Source of the DNA: CAVQKZ01 sp963837325
Lineage (GTDB): Bacteria; Actinomycetota; Actinomycetes; Mycobacteriales; Jatrophihabitantaceae
Length of the DNA stretch: 64,000 nt
Assembly (NCBI GenBank): GCA_963837325.1
Contig: CAWIMV010000001.1
Location: 1 to 64,000, forward strand
Direction of reading: 5' to 3'
Shown one piece after another: positions 46,163-54,813 of this stretch. Numbering within the stretch: the stretch's first letter is position 1; the number at the start of each line of letters is the position of its first letter. The position numbers and the translations under genes were made by a program. A model generated the notes under the pieces. It saw only the letters and a program-made list of their open reading frames with translations. It was not told the DNA's origin and made no database searches.

Positions 46163-46612
46163 TTACCGGTCGCATAGCGAGAGCTCTTTACGCTGGGCGC
46201 TCTACCGGAGACCGGCTACCTCGGTGGTGGGTGCACAGCACATTCGCCAGGTTGGGTCGCCAGGCCGAGTCGCGCGGTAGCGGCATTCTTCACCGTGTGC
46301 GCGAAGCCGTTCCCGGAATGCCATCCGATCGGCCCGAGTGCCCATCCGTTTACCCAGGTAGCGGTGAGGACCTCGTCATCGCGCCGGGCGTGGACCGACT
46401 CAACCGACAACGTCGAGCGAGACTCCGACTGCTGGAATACATCACGCCCGCTCGGCGTCGCATCCCACCCGACTGCCACAGCGTCCTGGAGGGGCTGTCC
46501 AGCTCGGCCTTTGCTAGCAGCCACGGTCCGTCCTTCGGCGTAGAGCGCGGCTCGCGGACTCGAGATGGCCGGGAGACGTCGCCGGATCAGGCTACTCAGG
46601 CGGCATCCGAAA
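46163..46612. other. decayed DNA between two att-like motifs
   Basis: This is a 450-bp interval with only broken frames. A minus-strand frame contains VGWDATPSGRDV and WVNGWALGPIGWHSGNGF, which looks like eroded coding sequence that I cannot name. Confidence 0.4.
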
Positions 46613-46661
46613 GATCCATATGCGCGCGGCCACGGCCGGGTACGACCGTCCATAGCGACGG
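46613..46661 (+). repeat. att-like bipartite motif
   Basis: GATCCATATGCGC, followed by CATAGCGACGG whose TAGCGA starts 36 nt after the CATATGCGC start. It is 500 bp from the previous copy in the same orientation. Confidence 0.45.
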
Positions 46662-46776
46662 CTCTGGAACGCTGCTATGCGTGATAAGGCACTGGCCAAA
46701 GTTGATCGGTTTGAGTGTGATCGCTATGTGCCAGGCGCGTCACTGACCTGTGAATTCGCCGTCGATGAGCACGCTG

Positions 46777-46811
46777 GCCATGCGCCATGCGCCATGCGCC
46801 ATGCGCCGTGC
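46777..46811 (+). repeat. 7-bp tandem repeat
   Basis: GCCATGC is repeated four times, followed by one variant unit GCCGTGC. It is in non-coding decayed DNA just before repeat copy A. Confidence 0.8.
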
Positions 46812-46888
46812 GTCGTGGCGGGCGTCGCATTCGGCGCCGGCGCAGAGATTTCCCCACGGGGGTACATCGGTTCGAAGCTTTGACAAGC

Positions 46889-47026
46889 CGGTTGCCAAAG
46901 ACGCCGTTCGGGGTCCTCCGCTGCGGATTCCGTAGGTTCACTCAGGTGTCTGAACCCCTTGTTTTACGGAATTTTCGTACCGGAGCGGCCGGTCGCGAAC
47001 TGGGCTTTGCGGTGCTGGCAGTGTGA
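46889..47026 (+). repeat. island repeat copy A (partial, diverged)
   Basis: This shares GGTTGCCAA, CTGCGGATTCCGTAGG, GTTTTACGG-ATTTTCG and TTTGCGGTGCTGGCAGTGTG with copies B (54191) and C (62041). It is the shortest and most diverged of the three. It precedes the GIY-YIG/McrB module. Confidence 0.7.
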
Positions 47027-47334
47027 GCCGAACGTCCGCGAACGTCGTGGAACGTGCACGACCGTCCGCGGTCGAGTTCGCCCATATCGGATGTGTGGTG
47101 GTCACACGATCGTGACGTCAGTACTGACAAAGGCCCTTACGGTCGGCAAGTCGCAAGCGAGGCCCGACCGATGCGCTGGCGGGATGGAATCGCAGGTCAG
47201 ACGATGGCTCGGACGTCGTAGCGAGGTCCAGGTCTAAACTGTCAAGTCATTGAGCACGGCTAGCGAATTGTTCGTGCCCGTGTACGGCGGCGTGGGCGAG
47301 CGTAAGGTCACCGTCGACGATCTTGGACGGTGCA

Positions 47335-50300
47335 ATGACCTCCCCACCCGGCGTGCTCGACGAATTCTCGGAGCCGGTGCCGTTCGCACCTTCGTCGCTC
47401 AGTACTGCTCCGGCCGCCGAGGGTGTTCATGTCGTCACTGATCCCGACGGCGACATTGTGTATGTGGGCGCGGCTGCCAACCTGCGCAGTCGATTGCGGC
47501 AGCACCTGCAGGGTGATCGTGAGTCATCAGTTCTGCACCAGCAAGTCGGAGAACTTCTCGATGAGGACTCTGGAATCGCCGACAGGGATCAAATCGCGAG
47601 CTGGCTCGGTCACTGCACGGTCCGGTGGATACGCACGGAGGATCCGAAAGGATTGAAGGCAGAGCTTGTTCGCGCGTTCTCGCCCAGATTTAACCGTGCG
47701 GTTGAGATGCCGCGCACCGGGGTCTGGTGGGTGTATCAGGGCCAGTCATATGAGGCGGAGCGGACGGCCGGGATCGTTTTCGCCGGCAGTGGCGGTGCGC
47801 AGCTCGGCCACCACCTGAACGTTGGGCGCATGTGTCTTGGCGACGTTGTGCTTCATTACCGTCGTGGCCAGGTTCTCGCGCTCGGCGAGGTCGTGGGCCA
47901 GCCGGAGACAGCAACGCGTCCCTACGATTCGGCAACTGAACGCGACGAGGGCTCGGCTACACGAATTGAGTACTTTCCGCTTACGGCTCCGATAGCTCTC
48001 AACGAACTGCCTGAGCGGACGGGTCGCGAGGGGCCGTTCACAAAGGACGGGGGCGCGAAGCAAGGTTATCTCTTCTCTGTGGACGGCGAGTATGCCGAGA
48101 AGGTCCGAACTGGCTTCAGTGATCGCTGGCCCCCGGGTTCGCCGTGGGCGAGCGGCACCCGGCGCTATTGGCTGTTTCAGGCGAATCCCAGGCACTGGGA
48201 TCTGATCGCCCATCTGCCAGAGATGCCCCCCGACCACATCGAGGATTGGACGGTGTCGCGGCACCGCGCCGATATGAACCCAGGCGACGGCGTCGTGCTT
48301 TGGCAGGGTGGCGCAAGCGCCGGTGTATATGCGCTCGGCCGGCTCGTGCGGGTACCCGAGCTTCTCCCAGCTCCGGAGTTCCGGCGGAAGCTATCCGGCG
48401 ATCAGGAGTACCGCGTCGATCTCGTAATCGAGCGCCATGTGCTTCCGCCGATTACGCGGGAGCAAGCGAGGGTGCATCCCGTCTTGAGTGAACTGGACGT
48501 GCTGCGTCGACCTTGGGGCGGGACGAATCTTGCAATGACGCGGGACCAGTGGATGGCTGTACGTGGCCTCGTGTCGTTCGACCCGGTTGGTGAAGGTTCG
48601 CGCTGGGACGCAATCACCCATTGGGCAAAGAGGTTCGCGGAATCGATCGACTTCGACGCGGAGGAACGCGCTTTCAAACTTGAGATTCGGGACCACGTCG
48701 TTGCCGCTCGTGACGCCATCGTCGCAGGATCGAACGAGTGGCCTCGTGTTATGCGGCGGGCTTTCGGGTCACCGAACAATCTGACTGCGTGGCAGACGCA
48801 CGCGGCATTTCTGGAGTGGACTGAGGCGAATCTCGACCAATCCCGAGCTGCGCTCGTCGCACTGTGGAACGACGCAGCAAGTATCCCTGCGGCTATCGAC
48901 GAGTTCGTGGCGGCCCTGCCGTCGGACTTGGTCTCCGGCAGCGGGACACGAACCAACCTCGCGTCATTCTTGCTTGCCGGCAGAGGCGTTGAAGAGCACC
49001 CGACCTACAAGGCGACCGTGTTCAGCACCGCGTACAAATTGACCGAATGGCCGCACCAGGCCGACGCGGCACCGAGCGCGCGGTACCAGACCGCATTGGC
49101 GTTCCTCGACGGGCTGGCTGAAGTGTGCAGGGCCCAAGGCTTGGCGCCGATGCGCGATCGCCTCGATGCACAGGGTGTGCTGTGGCGCGTTATTTCCGGT
49201 CCCGCTCCGGTCGGCTGGAGCGACAAAGAGGTCGCGGCGTACAAGCGCTTCATGAAAGGACTGCCAGTGGACGAGCTCGCCGAGCTTGTGGCGGAGTTTC
49301 GCGACGAGGTGGACTATCCCCTCGACGGACGTCGCGAACGAGACATCGAACGGGAGGAGCTGGCGGCGGCTTTTACGCCGGAAGCGCTCGACGAGCCAGA
49401 CGTGCGCCTGTTGCGGAGACTCGCCGGCTCTGCCTACGGCAGTCCGGGTCCGCAACCTGGTTTCAATCGCCTTCTTCAGTCGGAGGATGGCGTCGCTCGG
49501 GTTACCGACACGCTTCGATTCCTTCTGTACGGACCCGGCGAGGTAGAGCAACGACTCGACGACTGCATCCGTGGTGAACACAAACTGCCGGCCGTAGGCG
49601 AGGCCATGATGGTGAAGGCGCTCACTGCTCACGACCCGTCCCGATGGATGCCTGCGTTTGTCACAAAAGGAAAGGTCGGCAAGCTGGCAACCCTCGAACT
49701 ATTGGGACAAGATATCGTGAGTGGCCGGGACCCCGGTCCTGCCGCAGCCGAGGCCAATGACCGGATGCGGCAGGTCTTGGAACCGCACTTCCCCGGCGAC
49801 CCCTGGGGGATGCAAGAGTTCGCGTGGTGGTTACTGCACCGAGAGCACGTGCCCGAGGAACCGCTCGCGAAGCTCGCGCAGGAGCTGTACCTGCCAGAGC
49901 CCTTCCTGGCGCGAATTCTGCGGTTGCTGGACGATAAGGGGCAGGTCGTGTTCTACGGCCCACCTGGCACGGGCAAGACCTATCTTGCGCGTCAGCTGGC
50001 TGGCTACATCGCTCGCGGTGGCGGAACCGTCGAGAAGGTGCAATTCCATCCTTCGTACTCCTATGAAGATTTCGTCGAGGGCTACCGCCCGAAGCTGGTC
50101 GACGGTCAGGTGACGTATGAAGTGGTGGACGGCCCTTTGAAGCGCATCGCTGCGACAGCCGAGGAACGCGGCGACGTGACGCACGTGCTTCTCATTGACG
50201 AACTCAATCGCGCCAACATCGCCAAGGTGCTAGGCGAGTTGCTCTTCCTCCTTGAGTACCGCCGCGAGGAAATTCGGCTGCAGTACTCCGACACGCCGTT

Positions 50301-50745
50301 CTCACTTCCGAACAACCTTCGCATCATCGCCACCATGAACACAGCTGACCGGTCGGTTGCGCTCGTAGACACGGCGTTGCGTCGTCGCTTTCACTTCGTA
50401 CCGTTCTTCCCTGACACGCCACCGATCGACTCACTCCTGCGACGCTGGCTCGCTGACAATGCGCAGGAGTTTCTTTGGGTTGCGGACGTCGTCTCCCGGG
50501 CCAACGACATGCTTGCGGATCGCAACGTCGCTATCGGTCCGAGCCATTTCATGCGGAACCGCCTCACGGAGGATCTCGTCGAGCTGACGTGGGAGAACTC
50601 GGTGCTGCCCTTCCTGGAGGAGCATTTCTTCGCGGACCAAGATCAACTGAAGCGATTCGCCCTTGACCGGCTCCGGAGTGGAGCGGCACACGATCCCTTG
50701 GTGGACGACCTCGATGATTACGGCGATCCGAGCGAGCAGCCGTGA
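47335..50745 (+). CDS. McrB-like motor fused to GIY-YIG and EVE-like domains
   Basis: A 1136-aa protein from the ATG at 47335 (preceded by GGACGG); a GTG at 47323 is also in frame. Residues about 30-110 form a GIY-YIG domain (GVHVVTDPDGDIVYVGAAAN, LRSRLRQHL, and FSPRFN at its end). Two EVE/PUA-like segments follow (about 135-260, and 275-400 with RRYWLFQANPRHWDLI and NPGDGVVLW). A helical spacer leads to the AAA+ motor: FYGPPGTGKTYLA near 874, VLLIDELNRANIAKVLGEL, IIATMNTADRSVALVD and LRRRFHF, all McrB hallmarks. It should read modified DNA, hydrolyse GTP or ATP and drive McrC. The fused nuclease is the odd feature. Confidence 0.9.
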   Translation: MTSPPGVLDEFSEPVPFAPSSLSTAPAAEGVHVVTDPDGDIVYVGAAANLRSRLRQHLQGDRESSVLHQQVGELLDEDSGIADRDQIASWLGHCTVRWIRTEDPKGLKAELVRAFSPRFNRAVEMPRTGVWWVYQGQSYEAERTAGIVFAGSGGAQLGHHLNVGRMCLGDVVLHYRRGQVLALGEVVGQPETATRPYDSATERDEGSATRIEYFPLTAPIALNELPERTGREGPFTKDGGAKQGYLFSVDGEYAEKVRTGFSDRWPPGSPWASGTRRYWLFQANPRHWDLIAHLPEMPPDHIEDWTVSRHRADMNPGDGVVLWQGGASAGVYALGRLVRVPELLPAPEFRRKLSGDQEYRVDLVIERHVLPPITREQARVHPVLSELDVLRRPWGGTNLAMTRDQWMAVRGLVSFDPVGEGSRWDAITHWAKRFAESIDFDAEERAFKLEIRDHVVAARDAIVAGSNEWPRVMRRAFGSPNNLTAWQTHAAFLEWTEANLDQSRAALVALWNDAASIPAAIDEFVAALPSDLVSGSGTRTNLASFLLAGRGVEEHPTYKATVFSTAYKLTEWPHQADAAPSARYQTALAFLDGLAEVCRAQGLAPMRDRLDAQGVLWRVISGPAPVGWSDKEVAAYKRFMKGLPVDELAELVAEFRDEVDYPLDGRRERDIEREELAAAFTPEALDEPDVRLLRRLAGSAYGSPGPQPGFNRLLQSEDGVARVTDTLRFLLYGPGEVEQRLDDCIRGEHKLPAVGEAMMVKALTAHDPSRWMPAFVTKGKVGKLATLELLGQDIVSGRDPGPAAAEANDRMRQVLEPHFPGDPWGMQEFAWWLLHREHVPEEPLAKLAQELYLPEPFLARILRLLDDKGQVVFYGPPGTGKTYLARQLAGYIARGGGTVEKVQFHPSYSYEDFVEGYRPKLVDGQVTYEVVDGPLKRIAATAEERGDVTHVLLIDELNRANIAKVLGELLFLLEYRREEIRLQYSDTPFSLPNNLRIIATMNTADRSVALVDTALRRRFHFVPFFPDTPPIDSLLRRWLADNAQEFLWVADVVSRANDMLADRNVAIGPSHFMRNRLTEDLVELTWENSVLPFLEEHFFADQDQLKRFALDRLRSGAAHDPLVDDLDDYGDPSEQP

Positions 50746-51962
50746 GCCGGTCACACGTCCTCACGGAGTACGCGCCGAGCGAGCCGATCACGCTTGCGGT
50801 GGATGAGCGTGACGCGCTGCGTCAACTCATTCCTGGTCTAACGGTGCAACCAGTGGTCGGTTCCAGAGATGCGTACGTGTTGACTGGCGGATCGTTCGTC
50901 GGCGTGGTGCGCGTTGCTGACCTCACTATTGAGCTTCGCCCGAAGGTTGGCATCACGCCTGTCCTGTTCCTGGTTTCGTACGCGCTCGACCCCAGGGTAT
51001 GGAAGGTGGAGTCGGCGTACGTCGCGAAGGACGCCAATCTTGCCGAGGCGATTGTCCCGTTGTTCGCTCGCGCCGCTCAAGATGCGCTGCGACCAGGATT
51101 GCTGCACGGCTATCGCCACTACGAAGACACTGTCAGCACGATCCGCGGCCGGGTCAGAATGGCCGACCAGTTTCGCGCTCGCGCCGGCCTGCCGCTCCCC
51201 GTTGAGGTGTCGTACGACGATTTCACGCCGGATGTCCTAGAAAACCAGCTTTTGCGGACGGCAGTGGACGTGCTCGGACGGCTGCACCTGCGCCATCAAC
51301 CTTCGCGCCTAGCCCTCACCCATCTACACCAGCAGCTCAGCGGGATCAGTACGGCCTTCAGAGCCGCGGATTTTGTGCCCGAACCGCATTGGACGAGGCT
51401 GAACGAACGGTACCGGCCGGCAGTCTCGCTCGCACGACTGATCATCTCGACTGGGGGCCTCGAGGCTCGAGCAGGAATCGAGGACGCGAGCGCATTCCTT
51501 GTCGACATGAATGCGGTGTTCGAAGGCTTCATCCATTCAGCGCTGCGTGAGGCTCTTCGCCTGGACTCACGCACCTTCCCGATCGGCAGTCGGCGGCACC
51601 GTCAGCACCTGGATGCCGAGCAAGGCGTTTCGCTCAAGCCGGATCTCACGTGGTGGGCCCGTGGTCGATGTGTCTTTGTGGGCGATTGCAAGTACAAGCG
51701 GGCTAACGGAACGGTGCCGAACGCGGACGTTTACCAGATGCTGGCTTATCTGACGGCGCTGCGGCTTAACGATGGTCTGCTTGTGTACGCAGCTGGTCAA
51801 GATCTGCCGCGTACCATGACGGTGAACCATGTTGGAAAGCGGATCCTCGTTCGCACGATCGATGTCTCAAGGCCGCCGATCGAGGTGCTCGCTCAAGTTC
51901 GAACCCTCGCACAGCTAGTGCGTCGGCTCGCGGACACCTCGGCGAGCGCAGTGGCCTCCTAG
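50742..51962 (+). CDS. mcrC: McrC-type nuclease subunit
   Basis: A 406-aa protein from a GTG that overlaps the McrB stop (GTGA). The N-terminal part (TIELRPKVGITPVLFLVSYA, with later TIRGRVRM and ENQLLRTAV) is the McrB-contacting region of McrC. The nuclease core is VSLKPDLTWWARGRCVFVGD, continuing CKYKR (D, then D-x-K). It is the cleavage subunit for the upstream motor and is only distantly similar to the McrC-like protein at 30188. The two restriction systems are therefore independent acquisitions. Confidence 0.92.
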   Translation: MSRSHVLTEYAPSEPITLAVDERDALRQLIPGLTVQPVVGSRDAYVLTGGSFVGVVRVADLTIELRPKVGITPVLFLVSYALDPRVWKVESAYVAKDANLAEAIVPLFARAAQDALRPGLLHGYRHYEDTVSTIRGRVRMADQFRARAGLPLPVEVSYDDFTPDVLENQLLRTAVDVLGRLHLRHQPSRLALTHLHQQLSGISTAFRAADFVPEPHWTRLNERYRPAVSLARLIISTGGLEARAGIEDASAFLVDMNAVFEGFIHSALREALRLDSRTFPIGSRRHRQHLDAEQGVSLKPDLTWWARGRCVFVGDCKYKRANGTVPNADVYQMLAYLTALRLNDGLLVYAAGQDLPRTMTVNHVGKRILVRTIDVSRPPIEVLAQVRTLAQLVRRLADTSASAVAS

Positions 51963-52398
51963 CTCTTGCCGACCCGCAGCCCTCCTCCTACCTTCGTTCT
52001 AAAGTGGCGGGTCGTCTCGACGCATACTGTTATGCGAGCACGCTGCCTCCTCGCTGCCCTCGCGTACGTTCGCTGACGTCGTGGATGAGCGGGAACTGTC
52101 GAGCGCGGGTCGGCATGAAGCTTCTCGACGCACACGTCTCGCCAAGAGTCGTTGGCCGCCGATCGAGACCGTGCTTGCCGGGAAGATCGTCACTGCAATC
52201 GCGCTTGCGCGTTCGTTCGGCTTGCCCCTCCGTGACCAAGCAATTTGAGTTGGAACGCCTATGGGGCTCGGCGGAGGAAGGAAAGGGAGACGAGCTGAGG
52301 CGGCAATGACACACCGCGTCAACGGGCCTGCCGTTGACGCCGTGTCGTCTGCGACTCCATCGACGGCGAGGACTTGAGCGACGAGTCGAATAGCGCGA
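51963..52398 (+). other. intergenic; possible toxin-gene fragment
   Basis: No intact gene. A plus-strand frame at about 52080-52250 reads AKSRWPPIETVLAGKIVTAI before a stop, which recalls the PLETVLAEKIVTAL block of AbiEii/nucleotidyltransferase toxins. The match is one short segment, so it is only a possible remnant. Confidence 0.3.
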
Positions 52399-53415
52399 TT
52401 ATGTGGGTGCGTCTGACCACGGCCAAGGCGCGTCGCCGAGCAATACGTCAGCGAGCGCGAAATTGTGCCAGCGACCCTGTAGTGACACGCCCTTTCGCAT
52501 CAGTCGCACGGTGAGCAGGCGGGCCGCGTCCAAGACACCTGGCCAGCCCATCACTTCGAGATACCCATCGAACTCGTTGGTAACGATGAACCGAAGGCCA
52601 ACCAGGTCGTTGCCGGTACTTTCATACCCACCCCGCTCGGGATCGATCTGGGCCTCCGGCCGGTCAAGGGAACCGTCCAGTACGTCCGGTGACACGGCGC
52701 TGGCTGCAACGTTTATCCGGCCGCCGACGTACATGTCCCCACCCAGGAAGATCGGATACAGAAATAGCGTTTCGGCCTTGCCCACCGACAGCGTTGCCAG
52801 ACGGCCTCCGCCATTGGTCGACGGCATTGCAGACACAGACCAGAATCGACGTTCGGTCTCCCGGGCGTGCGGAACAGTGAGTCGGATATGTTCGGCGAGC
52901 AGGCATGCCGCTACCGCTCCGAAAGGATGGTTGACGAGCTCGTCGAAGCGTGGACGTCGTGCGGCTCGTTGCTTGGCGTCGTCAGGCCTGGCGCCTGTGC
53001 GTGTTCCATCTGATTCCTCTACGCCGGCCAGCCAGGACAGTTGGTCATCGCGTGTCACGACAGGGTCTAACACGCTCTTGCCGACGAACTCCGACGCGTA
53101 CGTCCGATTGCGAAGCTGCCCTGTAGTTCCCTCGTGATGGATCATCGCGATCTCGACATCGGTCAGATCGTTCTCGTCAACTTCACCAAAGTCGACTGAA
53201 TCGATGGGTCCTTGGACGTGCCGGTGCTGGGCATAGCGACGAACGACGTCGACCGCCTGACCGACGTAGCGCGTGCCGTCGGGGTAGGCGAGGACATAGA
53301 CGCCACACCGATGGCCAACTGGGACTAGCGCGGAAATACTGTCCAATTGGCGCGTCGCGTAGCGCCTGAACGCTGGGATGGTTGACGCCACGTCCTTGCA
53401 CCTCGCTGTCGTCAT
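52399..53415 (-). CDS. GIY-YIG domain protein
   Basis: A 338-aa protein from the ATG at 53415. Residues about 35-110 hold GVYVLAYPDGTRYVGQAVDV and RRYAQH with a following EIAMIHHEGTTG-QLRNRTY segment, which gives the Tyr, Arg, Glu and Asn positions of a GIY-YIG nuclease. The C-terminal 200 residues are unassigned (VGGRINVAASAVSP, LRFIVTNEFDGYLEVMGW). It is convergent with the McrBC pair, so it is probably independent. It could be a homing-type or defence nuclease. Confidence 0.75.
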   Translation of the reverse strand: MTTARCKDVASTIPAFRRYATRQLDSISALVPVGHRCGVYVLAYPDGTRYVGQAVDVVRRYAQHRHVQGPIDSVDFGEVDENDLTDVEIAMIHHEGTTGQLRNRTYASEFVGKSVLDPVVTRDDQLSWLAGVEESDGTRTGARPDDAKQRAARRPRFDELVNHPFGAVAACLLAEHIRLTVPHARETERRFWSVSAMPSTNGGGRLATLSVGKAETLFLYPIFLGGDMYVGGRINVAASAVSPDVLDGSLDRPEAQIDPERGGYESTGNDLVGLRFIVTNEFDGYLEVMGWPGVLDAARLLTVRLMRKGVSLQGRWHNFALADVLLGDAPWPWSDAPT

Positions 53416-53588
53416 TCGATGCTCAACTGCGCTAACACGCAGTCGTCCGATCCTTGCCCGAGTCGACCGCATCGAAATGTGGTCATGGCCGTGCCTGATA
53501 CATCGGATGAACTAGCCAGGACTTGAGCCGGTCCGCGGCGGAGCTCCCCGGTCATCGCCGGGGCAGCGCGCCACCGGATCGGTGGCCG
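53416..53588. other. short intergenic
   Basis: Nothing recognised. It separates the GIY-YIG gene from the zinc-ribbon gene on the same strand. Confidence 0.4.
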
Positions 53589-53774
53589 CTACTGGTCGCG
53601 ATCCTGCTGACGCGGGTCTGTTGCGCATTGGCCCGCCGACATTGTCGGCGGTGCGGTATCGGGATCGGAGAGCACTGGTTCGCTGCATTGCTCGCACAGC
53701 ACCTCGTCCGCAGTACCCGCATTCGGATCAAATCCGCGGTAGCCGCAACTGTCGCAAAGGTATCGCACCGCCAC
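53589..53774 (-). CDS. small zinc-ribbon protein, copy B
   Basis: A 61-aa paralogue of the protein at 7534. It starts at a GTG at 53774 with a strong GAGGAGG site 9 nt upstream and encodes YLCDSCGYRGF and DEVLCEQCSEPVL, again two CxxC knuckles. Most differences from copy A lie in the tail. Retention of all four cysteines in both copies points to selection. It lies in the same region as repeat copy B and Fic copy 2, suggesting that parts of the island were duplicated. Confidence 0.7.
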   Translation of the reverse strand: MAVRYLCDSCGYRGFDPNAGTADEVLCEQCSEPVLSDPDTAPPTMSAGQCATDPRQQDRDQ

Positions 53775-53915
53775 GGGTGAGCCGCCTCCTCGTGCGAGCA
53801 CCGTCTGGTCTGGCTATTTATTACCAACCAAATGCGAAAATCGTGGCCGGTTACACGTCCCGGCATGTCAACGGCTGTGCGCCGCTCCGATGTCCGGCGA
53901 CGGCTTTCGTGGCCG

Positions 53916-54188
53916 CTAGTCCGACACAACCCACCACTCCAAACGTAGAGGGTTAATCCAAAGCACCTGCATCTCACCGTCTTCGTCGTCAACGAATGTT
54001 CGTACGAGCATGCCTGTCAGCCGTCCGGCGCCTTCCTCAGACATTTCGCGCAGTTGTTGACGAAGTGCTGACGGGTCGACGGCGTCCGGACAGCAAGAAC
54101 GAACCTCCCGGGAGTTCGATCCGTGCCATGAACAGAGCGTTTCATCTTCAGGCGTTGATCGAACGCGACACACCGACACCCTAGACAA
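53916..54188 (-). CDS. small hypothetical protein, probably frameshifted at 5' end
   Basis: A 90-aa frame whose C-terminal 50 residues look genuine (PSALRQQLREMSEEGAGRLT, TFVDDEDGEMQVLWINPLR). The first 35 residues do not. In another frame an ATG at 54129 starts MARIELPGGSFLLS, a much better N-terminus, so a frameshift between about 54095 and 54120 probably broke a protein of about 70 aa. No family is recognised. Confidence 0.45.
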   Translation of the reverse strand: MSRVSVCRVRSTPEDETLCSWHGSNSREVRSCCPDAVDPSALRQQLREMSEEGAGRLTGMLVRTFVDDEDGEMQVLWINPLRLEWWVVSD

Positions 54189-54190
54189 CC

Positions 54191-54379
54191 AGGAGTCCGA
54201 GCAGCATCGTTCGGAAGTTGATCAGTACGTGGTTGCCAGGTTTCTTGCCAGGCAAGGCGTCCGCTGCGGACATCTGCGGATTCCGTAGGTCCCGTCAGGT
54301 CTCCGGGCCCGCTGTTTTGCGGGATTTTCGGGTCGCGCCGGTCCGCGATGAACTTGGTCTTGCGGTGCTGGCAGTGTGG
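54191..54379 (+). repeat. island repeat copy B
   Basis: This stretch of about 190 bp is very close to copy C (62041-62230): AGGAGTCCG, GTTGATCAGT, CATCTGCGGATTCCGTAGG, GCGCCGGTCCGCGATGAACT and TTGCGGTGCTGGCAGTGTGG are shared in order. It contains a hairpin CCCGC-TGTTTT-GCGGG followed by ATTTTC (54308-54328), a candidate terminator. Unlike copy C it is not followed by the tmRNA fragment. Confidence 0.85.
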
Positions 54380-54753
54380 CGTACGTCAGCGAACGAGCGC
54401 GGACGTCGATGGACGAGGGAGCCGTCGAATCACGCGCCGCACGGACGTGGGGCGCGTGGCCGTTCTGGGCACCGGACGGCGACTACTGTGCCGGCCGCAC
54501 GTTGATGCCACCACCGAGCGTGACACGAACGCAGCTGTGGCCCGTAGGCGCACGGCGGTTTCCGAAGCGCACCTTGACCACCGCATGCTGACGTGCGGTC
54601 ACCCTTGGTGACGCGTGACGGGATCGCCGTATAACCACTATGCGCAACCTCCGGTTGCGGCAAACTCGGCGTCTTTCTGGGCTCCTTTTGCGGCACTTTC
54701 CGACGATCATGCGAGCGGTAGGTCTTCGCATCCAAGTGAAGCCTCGCCTCGCA
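54380..54753. other. intergenic, no gene supported
   Basis: This 370-bp stretch lies between repeat copy B and the fic copy 2 operator. Frames are short and uninformative. Confidence 0.4.
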
Positions 54754-54784
54754 AGTGAGAATAGTCCGGCTTCCTAGTATCACT
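54754..54784 (+). promoter_or_regulatory. inverted repeat upstream of fic copy 2
   Basis: AGTGAGAATA and TAGTATCACT, the same arms as before fic copy 1, here with an 11-nt spacer. TAGTAT could be the -10 box, about 34 nt before the GTG. The arms are kept while spacer bases differ, supporting an operator. Confidence 0.45.
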
Positions 54785-54813
54785 TATTTGTTATCTGAGC
54801 GTAGTCTCGAGGC

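Noticed and set aside
46216..46653. 145-aa minus-strand hypothetical gene
   Set aside because: No start signal, crosses an att-like motif and shows mixed composition; more likely eroded DNA.
46777..46811. Possible CRISPR array
   Set aside because: The 7-bp units are directly adjacent without spacers. No direct repeats of 25-40 bp with unique spacers and no cas genes are seen anywhere in the window.
52080..52250. AbiEii-type toxin gene
   Set aside because: Only one short segment (about 15 residues) resembles the family, and the frame stops at once; kept only as a remark on the intergenic region.
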